Assembly (NCBI GenBank): GCA_021732605.1
Contig: JAKFUS010000027.1
Span: 1 to 64,000 of the forward strand
Reading direction: 5' to 3'
DNA from: Betaproteobacteria bacterium
GTDB lineage: Bacteria; Pseudomonadota; Gammaproteobacteria; Burkholderiales; SG8-41
DNA length: 64,000 nt
In this document: positions 57,995-64,000 of the stretch, in pieces
Position numbering within the stretch: the stretch's first letter is position 1
Layout of the letters: each line of letters starts with the position of its first letter
The notes under the pieces: generated by a model
What the model saw: only the letters and a program-made list of their open reading frames with translations
The model's database searches: none
Told to the model about the DNA's origin: nothing
Program-made: the position numbers and the translations under genes

Positions 57995-58108
57995 GCTGAA
58001 TTGCATATAAGTTATTGATTTTATTGTATTTTTTGATAGGCGCCGGGTATGCATGCACTGCTATACTCGGCATCATTCACAGGCGACGGATCTGAACCGG
58101 AAGAATTC
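57995..58108 (+). promoter_or_regulatory. tpsB-tpsA gap with extended -10 promoter
   Basis: 114-base AT-rich gap. TGCTATACT (58059-58067) is an extended -10 element about 42 bases before the tpsA start. No clear -35 at correct spacing; TTGATA at 58033 is 23 bases away. Both genes may also be co-transcribed. Confidence 0.45.
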
Positions 58109-61100
58109 GTGACCACTGCCCGAAAATCACACCCGCTTCTGCGTCATGCCCACCCACATTTGCGGCCCGCACCCTTGCCGGCTGCATTGGCAGCCATCGG
58201 TTTCTGCGCCCTGCTGCTCACCGGCCCCGTAGCCGCACAAGCCCAGCAACTCCCCAGCGGCGGCAATGTGGTCAGCGGCACCGCCAGCATCCAGAACACC
58301 AGCGCCACGCAGCAGGTCATCACCCAGAGCAGCAACAAGGCGATCATCAACTGGCAGGGCTTTTCGATCGGCCAGGGCAACAGCGTGCAGTTCGTGCAGC
58401 CCGGCGCCAGCTCGGTGGTGCTCAACCGCGTGGTCGGCAACGACCCCTCGTCGATTTTCGGCAGCCTGTCCGCCAACGGCCAGGTGTTCCTGGTCAACCC
58501 GCACGGCATTTATTTCAGCCCGACCGCGAGCCTGGATGTCGCAGGCCTCGTCGCCTCCACACTCAACATCCGCAATGATGATTTCCTCGCCGGGCGTTAT
58601 GCCTTCACCCGCGATCCGAACTCGCCCGCCACCGCTTCGGTGATCAACGAAGGCCTGATCCGCGCCCGCGAAGGCGGCTATGTGGTTCTGGCCGGCGATT
58701 ACGCCGCCAACCGCGGCATCGTTGAAGCGCGGCTCGGCACCGTCGCGCTCGCCGCTGGTTCAAAGGTAACCCTCGACTTGCAGGGCGACAGCCTGATCAA
58801 TCTCGCGGTCAACGAAAAAACCGTGGCCGCACTGGCCGGTGTCGCCAACAGCGGCGAACTTAACGCCGACGGCGGCCGCGTAGTGATGACCGCCGCCGTG
58901 GCGCGCGATCTCGCTGGCAGCGTGGTCAACAACAGCGGCGTGATTCGCGCCAGCGGCACCGTCACCAAAGACGGCGCCATCTATCTGGTCGGCGACGGCG
59001 GCGATGTCAGCTCCAGCGGCAGCCTCAATGTCAGCGGCGTACGCGGCGGCAGCGCCACCATTCAATCCACCGGCACCACACAGGTTTCCGGCGCGGTTGA
59101 TGCCAGCGGCAGCGCCGGCAAGGGCGGCACGGTGCAGATCCTCGGCCAGTACGCCGGCCTCACCGGCAACGCGAACATCGATGCCTCGGGCGCCACCGGC
59201 GGCGGCAACGTGCTGGTCGGCGGCGACTATCAGGGCAAAAACGCTGCAATACAAAATGCGCAGCGCAGTTACGTCGGTGCCGACACCGTCATCCGCGCCG
59301 ATGCCACGCAAAGCGGCGACGGCGGCAAGGTCATCGTCTGGGCTGACGATGTCACGCGCTACTACGGCACGATCTCCGCGCGCGGCGGGGCATTGGGCGG
59401 AAACGGCGGCTTCGCCGAAGTTTCAGGCAAGGAATCGCTGGCGTTCAACGGTGTTGTGGATTTGCGTGCGCCGCTGGGGGCTACCGGCACGCTACTGCTG
59501 GATCCGAAGAATATCCGCATCACCGCGGGCGGTGCTGGCGTAGTTGCCAACAACGATATCTTTAGTGAAAACCCCACGGCCACCGCCGACCTGAGCGCAG
59601 CCAACGTCATCGCCGCCATGAACGGCGCGAATCTCATCCTGCAGGCCAACAACGACATCACGGTGGAAACCAATGTCAACGTGGCTGGCGGCGCGGGCAC
59701 CGCCAATCAGGACCTGACGCTGCAAGCTGGACGTCACATCATCTTGGCCAGCGCACCCAACACCACCACGCCGACCCTCAGCACCGGCGCCATCACCATC
59801 ACCATGAACGGTGGTGATTTCAACGCCACTGTCAATCATGCTGGCGCCACCGTCGCCAACCGCGATCCCGGCGCCGCGCAATTTTTCATGGTTACCGGCT
59901 CCGCGATCACCGGCGCGACCGCCGGCGTCAGCATCACCCAGGGCCTGCTGAGCGCTGACTCCACTGGGGGCACCAGTGTCAACGCGAACACCGGGGCCTT
60001 TAATCTCGCCAACATCAGCGGCGGCCTGACCACGATCTCCGCGCTCAACAACATCACTGTTAACGGTGCACTGAACAGCGGCGGCAACGCCCTCAACATC
60101 ACCGCAGACGGCAACCTGAGCGTGGCCGCTACCGGCTCCATCACCAGCGGCGCCGGCACCGCCACCCTGAAAACCACCGAGGCGCTCAACGCCGACGCCA
60201 ACATCCTGCTCGCCGGCAACATCAGCGCCAGCAAAGTCGTGCTGAACGCCGCCGATGCGATCACCCAGACGACCGGCGGCATCACCGCCACCAACCTGCT
60301 GGCGCGTGCCGCTTCGGGCAGCACCGACGATGCGATCGCCCTCGGCAGCAGCAGCAACAATGTCGGCACGATTGCCGCCGCAAAAAGTAATACCGTGGCC
60401 GGCGCCGGTGGCATTTCGACCTTCACTTTCAACAACGGCGGCAATGCTCTGACCGTGGGCACCGTGGACGGGATTGTCGGTATCACCGCCATTCCCGACC
60501 CCTCCACCTTCGGCCGCATCACGCTGACTGCGGGTGCCCTCAGCGTCAACAATGCCATCACCACCGGCACCAACAAGGGTGTGGTCACACTGCAGCCCAA
60601 CAGCGGCACCAATGCCAGCATCGGCGGCGCAGCCGCCTTCGACCTGACGCAGACCGAACTCAATCAGGTCACCACCGGTACCTTGCGGGTCGGCACCGCC
60701 AATGGCACCGGCAGCCTGTCCATTGCCAGCGCGCTCACCAACGGCAGCAACTGGAGCGCGCTGATCCTGCGCGCCGGCAGCGGCGGCATCAGCCAGACCG
60801 CGGCGTCCACCGTCACCAGCCTCGGTGTCGAATCCGCCGGCAACGTGGTGCTGACCAATGCCGGTAACAACACGCAGACCTTTGCCGCCAGCCTCACCGG
60901 TGCCTCCACGCTGCAATACACCGACCTCAATGCGCTGACCGTGGGCAACGTCGGTCTTGACGGCACCTTCACGATCCCCGGCGTGACGGTCAGCGGCATC
61001 ACCACCGCCAATTCCAACGCCACGCTCACCACCGGCGACGCCATCACCGTCAGCGGCGACATCACTGTCGGCAATGGCGTGCTGACCCTGGATGTCACGC

Positions 61101-64000
61101 AGAACGGCGCGATCCAGAGTTCCGGCTCGGTGATTTCGACATCCGGAACCGGCGGCGTGCGCTTGCTCGGCACTCTGGCCAACACCAACAATTTCAACCT
61201 GAACCAGAATAACAACGTCACCAACCTTGCCGCGAGTACCAACGGCTCGGTAACCTTCCGCAACGCAGCGGCATCGGCCAACACGCTGACCGTGAACACT
61301 GTCGGCGGCACCGTCGGCATTTCCACCGGCGGCTCCGCGGTCACGCTGATCGCGGACGAAATGGCATTCAGCCAGAACATCAATGCCGGCAGCGGCTCGG
61401 TAACGCTGACTTCCGCGACAGCGGCACAGGCCATCAACCTCGGCACTGCCACCGCCGGACTCAATTTTTCCGATGCCACGCTGGAACGCGTTGTCACCAG
61501 CAACACACTGACCATCGGTGACAACGCGCATACCGGCGCGATCACCGTGTCAGGCGAAACCGTGAATCCCAGCCAGGCCACCGGCGGCATCACACTGCGC
61601 AACACCAACAGCAGCATCAACATCAACAGCGTGCTGAGCGCCGGGGCATCCTCGGTCACCCTGGTTGCAGACGGCAACGATCCGACCACCGCCACCAGCG
61701 GCGTCATCACCCAGGGCGGCAGCGGCGGCATCGTCGGTACCGCTCTGGTCACCCAGTCCAAGGGCGGCACCACGCTGAATAGCATTGCCAACAATGCCGT
61801 CAGCAACTTCGCCGCTTTCGAGTCCGGTGGCGGCAATGTACAGTTCGGCAACACCGGCAACCTGACCATCAGCGGCATCGGCCTCGGCACCAACGACAAC
61901 GTCGGCAGCATCAGCATCGATACCATCGGCACGCTGAGCACCAGCGGCCTGATCACCACGCACGCCACCAACAGCAACGTCACCCTCAGCGCCAGCGGCG
62001 TGATGACGCTGGGCCAGGAGATCAATCCCGGCAGCAGCGGCACGCTGACCCTGAGCTCCAGTGCCGCGGTAAATCTGACCGGGAAAGTCGTCGCCAACAT
62101 CAACAGCGGCAGCGGTGCGGCAGGCGGTCTGCTTCTGACGCAGCGCGGCGGCATTGGCACTGGCAACTTCATCGCCAACAACGCCGACAATAACGTCGGC
62201 ACCATCGCCGCGGCGATCAACGGCGAGCTTCAATACCGCAACGCCGGCGCGCTGACAGTCGGCAGCCTGTCCGGCACCAACGGCATCGATACCAGCGGCA
62301 ACAACGTGACACTGGTCGCAGGCGGCAATCTCACGTTGAACCAGAGCATCACCGCCACCGGCGCGACCATCGACCTGACCGCCGCGGGCATCACCGGCGG
62401 CGCGGTGGTTGGCAATCTGCTGGCCATCCGCGACAACACGCCTCTCACTTTCGGTGTTTACGCGCTGGGCGGCGACGTTGCAGGCATTGCCGCCGACATC
62501 AACGGCTTACTGTCTTACGCCGATGCCAACGCGCTGACAGTAACCTCGGCTGGCGGCCTGTCAGGGATTCAAACCCGCGGCGGAGCCGTTTCGCTGACCA
62601 GCGGCAGCACCACCGCCGGCGCCAACCAGATTTCACTGCTGCAGAACATCGATACCCGCACCGTGCCCGGTGCCGGCAGTGTCAATACAGGTGGCGGTGT
62701 CATCCTCACAGCCAATGGCGGTGGTGTAAATCAGACCAGCGGTTCGATCACCGCCGGCAGCCTCGCTTTGCTCGGTTCTGGCACGTTTACGCTGGACAGC
62801 GGCTTGGTCAACAATGATGTCAACACATTTGCCGCCGGCGCCACCGCCAACAGTACAACCACGGGCTTGATGAGTGTCGCGTTTACCGACATCAATGCCG
62901 TAACCATCGGGACGACGGGCGGCGCCACCGGGCTAACCACTCGCGGCGGCAACGCCACCATCATTGCAAACAGCGGCAACCTGACGGTCAACAGCGTCAT
63001 CGACACTCGCAGCACCCCAGGCTCCGGCGCAACGACAACCGGCGGTGACATCACGCTGACAACCCTTGCTGGCGGCACCAACATCGCGCTCAACGCCAAC
63101 GTGACCGGCGATATCGTCAATTTCAATACCCTGGGCAGTATCCCGACTGCAGGGGGCGTGATCGTCAACGCCACGGTGAACACCGCCAACCTCGCCGGCG
63201 AAACCTGGATCGGCTTTGGCACCGACCAGCCGACGTTCAACCAGACCATCAACGCCAACACCGTGGTGATCTACACCACCAACGGCGCCGACATTACCCA
63301 GACCGGCGGCACCATCACCGCCAACAATCTGATTTTATTCAGTTATTTCGGTGACTCGATATTCAACTTTACCGGCGGCACCAACAATGTCCAAAACTTT
63401 GCCGCCACCAACAACTTTTTCAATTTTTTCCTGAACAGCGGCAGCGCGCAGGTCAGCCTGAACAGCACCGGCGCGCTGAATGTGGCCAGCCTGACACCGT
63501 CGCTGTATTACTCAGGCAACGCCAACGGCATCCTCAGCGGCAACCAGAACGTCAACCTGACCACCAACGGCGCGCTGGCACTGACCGCGCCGATCAACGC
63601 CGGCGGCGGCAACGTCAGTCTCAACGTGCCCAGCGGCGGCATTTCGCAAACCGCCGCCGGCGCCATCACCGCTAACACGCTCGGCATCAGCAGCCCGAAC
63701 TCGGTCAACCTCGGCGTCGCCAACAACAACATCAACACGCTGGGCACGGCCACCATCAACATCAACGACGCCTTGTTCAGTTTCAAGGAAGCCGACAACG
63801 TCACGCTCAACCAGTCGATCAATGTCACCAATAACGGCGCGGCGACGGTCAACATCACCGCCGGCGGCGGGATCACCCTGCCCAGCGCGAAACCCATCAC
63901 CGCCACCAGTACTGGCAACGTCGCTGCAGCCAATGTGACGCTGAACGGCAGCAACGGCGTCTCCATTGCCAGCCCGATCACCGCCATTGGCGGCGGCGCC
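58109..64000 (+). CDS. Two-partner secretion adhesin TpsA (FHA-type), runs off right edge
   Basis: At least 1964 codons from GTG 58109 to the window end, without a stop. Signal peptide near residues 25-45 (LPAALAAIGFCALLLTGPVAAQ), then the TPS domain (about 50-330) with NWQGFSIGQG (81-90), VVLNRV, QVFLVNPHGIYFSP (VNPHG at 129-133) and VAGLVASTLNI. The rest is a Thr/Asn/Gly/Ala-rich beta-helix of repeated motifs (SGGNxLTVGxV, NITQxxGGITA, NNVGTIAAA). Function: adhesin/haemagglutinin-like surface protein. The repeats are likely to recombine. C-terminus not visible. Confidence 0.92.
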   Translation, partial: MTTARKSHPLLRHAHPHLRPAPLPAALAAIGFCALLLTGPVAAQAQQLPSGGNVVSGTASIQNTSATQQVITQSSNKAIINWQGFSIGQGNSVQFVQPGASSVVLNRVVGNDPSSIFGSLSANGQVFLVNPHGIYFSPTASLDVAGLVASTLNIRNDDFLAGRYAFTRDPNSPATASVINEGLIRAREGGYVVLAGDYAANRGIVEARLGTVALAAGSKVTLDLQGDSLINLAVNEKTVAALAGVANSGELNADGGRVVMTAAVARDLAGSVVNNSGVIRASGTVTKDGAIYLVGDGGDVSSSGSLNVSGVRGGSATIQSTGTTQVSGAVDASGSAGKGGTVQILGQYAGLTGNANIDASGATGGGNVLVGGDYQGKNAAIQNAQRSYVGADTVIRADATQSGDGGKVIVWADDVTRYYGTISARGGALGGNGGFAEVSGKESLAFNGVVDLRAPLGATGTLLLDPKNIRITAGGAGVVANNDIFSENPTATADLSAANVIAAMNGANLILQANNDITVETNVNVAGGAGTANQDLTLQAGRHIILASAPNTTTPTLSTGAITITMNGGDFNATVNHAGATVANRDPGAAQFFMVTGSAITGATAGVSITQGLLSADSTGGTSVNANTGAFNLANISGGLTTISALNNITVNGALNSGGNALNITADGNLSVAATGSITSGAGTATLKTTEALNADANILLAGNISASKVVLNAADAITQTTGGITATNLLARAASGSTDDAIALGSSSNNVGTIAAAKSNTVAGAGGISTFTFNNGGNALTVGTVDGIVGITAIPDPSTFGRITLTAGALSVNNAITTGTNKGVVTLQPNSGTNASIGGAAAFDLTQTELNQVTTGTLRVGTANGTGSLSIASALTNGSNWSALILRAGSGGISQTAASTVTSLGVESAGNVVLTNAGNNTQTFAASLTGASTLQYTDLNALTVGNVGLDGTFTIPGVTVSGITTANSNATLTTGDAITVSGDITVGNGVLTLDVTQNGAIQSSGSVISTSGTGGVRLLGTLANTNNFNLNQNNNVTNLAASTNGSVTFRNAAASANTLTVNTVGGTVGISTGGSAVTLIADEMAFSQNINAGSGSVTLTSATAAQAINLGTATAGLNFSDATLERVVTSNTLTIGDNAHTGAITVSGETVNPSQATGGITLRNTNSSININSVLSAGASSVTLVADGNDPTTATSGVITQGGSGGIVGTALVTQSKGGTTLNSIANNAVSNFAAFESGGGNVQFGNTGNLTISGIGLGTNDNVGSISIDTIGTLSTSGLITTHATNSNVTLSASGVMTLGQEINPGSSGTLTLSSSAAVNLTGKVVANINSGSGAAGGLLLTQRGGIGTGNFIANNADNNVGTIAAAINGELQYRNAGALTVGSLSGTNGIDTSGNNVTLVAGGNLTLNQSITATGATIDLTAAGITGGAVVGNLLAIRDNTPLTFGVYALGGDVAGIAADINGLLSYADANALTVTSAGGLSGIQTRGGAVSLTSGSTTAGANQISLLQNIDTRTVPGAGSVNTGGGVILTANGGGVNQTSGSITAGSLALLGSGTFTLDSGLVNNDVNTFAAGATANSTTTGLMSVAFTDINAVTIGTTGGATGLTTRGGNATIIANSGNLTVNSVIDTRSTPGSGATTTGGDITLTTLAGGTNIALNANVTGDIVNFNTLGSIPTAGGVIVNATVNTANLAGETWIGFGTDQPTFNQTINANTVVIYTTNGADITQTGGTITANNLILFSYFGDSIFNFTGGTNNVQNFAATNNFFNFFLNSGSAQVSLNSTGALNVASLTPSLYYSGNANGILSGNQNVNLTTNGALALTAPINAGGGNVSLNVPSGGISQTAAGAITANTLGISSPNSVNLGVANNNINTLGTATININDALFSFKEADNVTLNQSINVTNNGAATVNITAGGGITLPSAKPITATSTGNVAAANVTLNGSNGVSIASPITAIGGGA

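Noticed and set aside
59492-62220. Two long open frames antisense to tpsA (679 and 518 codons)
   Set aside because: Low-complexity mirrors of the Thr/Asn/Gly repeats of tpsA; the sense frame has clear TPS features.

Overview
The window (about 60% G+C, dense genes, short spacers) reads as a chromosomal segment of a betaproteobacterium. Pointers are the gene neighbourhoods: PP0621-pilS-pilR-ampD, ilvB-ilvH-ilvC followed by psd and pssA, rppH divergent from proS with a transglycosylase and wrbA behind it, lptF/lptG divergent from pepA-holC-valS, and a sigma factor-DUF3619-DUF3106-RDD run. The order (Burkholderiales or Nitrosomonadales type) cannot be fixed from the sequence alone.

Layout. 1-3.2 kb: a hybrid sensor kinase (cut by the left edge), a response regulator and a Crp-like regulator joined by stop/start overlaps. 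3.2-6.2 kb: a conserved hypothetical, a threonine aldolase and a secreted M20 peptidase. 6.2-6.6 kb: a cluster of REP-like repeats. 6.6-11.8 kb: a type III restriction-modification system (mod, res) with a divergent HTH regulator and a shared operator-like palindrome; this is the clearest accessory island. 11.9-17.3 kb: a histone-H1-like protein, a DUF2442 protein and nrdB/nrdA with a NrdR-type control region. 17.4-22.1 kb: ampD, pilR, pilS, a PP0621 protein with a curious triplicated start, a CMD-family protein and tRNA-Pro(CGG). 22.1-26.1 kb: ispB, then divergent rplU-rpmA-obgE-proB. 26.1-29.3 kb: a CNP1-like protein and the rubrerythrin/Fe-S oxidoreductase/DUF3501 trio. 29.5-34.5 kb: rppH, a spermidine-synthase-like protein, proS, a lytic transglycosylase, wrbA and two small membrane proteins. 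34.5-41.2 kb: leuA, pssA, psd, ilvC, ilvH, ilvB (branched-chain amino acids and phosphatidylethanolamine synthesis). 41.3-43.2 kb: a sigma factor that probably starts at CTG, with three downstream envelope-type genes. 43.3-51 kb: lptG, lptF, pepA, holC and valS, the last in one uninterrupted frame with an upstream hypothetical gene. 51-55 kb: an MFS exporter, DUF4126, FecR-domain, TusA and two cyclic-nucleotide-binding-domain proteins. 55.3-64 kb: a Sel1-repeat protein and a two-partner secretion pair, TpsB and a giant TpsA adhesin that runs off the right edge.

Most genes are housekeeping. The parts that deserve a second look are the R-M island with its AT-rich specificity segment, the stuttering start of the PP0621 gene, the valS fusion, the CTG-start sigma factor, the palindrome upstream of the rubrerythrin gene, and several short repeat arrays placed at gene ends and leaders. 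No CRISPR array, insertion sequence, integrase or complete prophage was seen.
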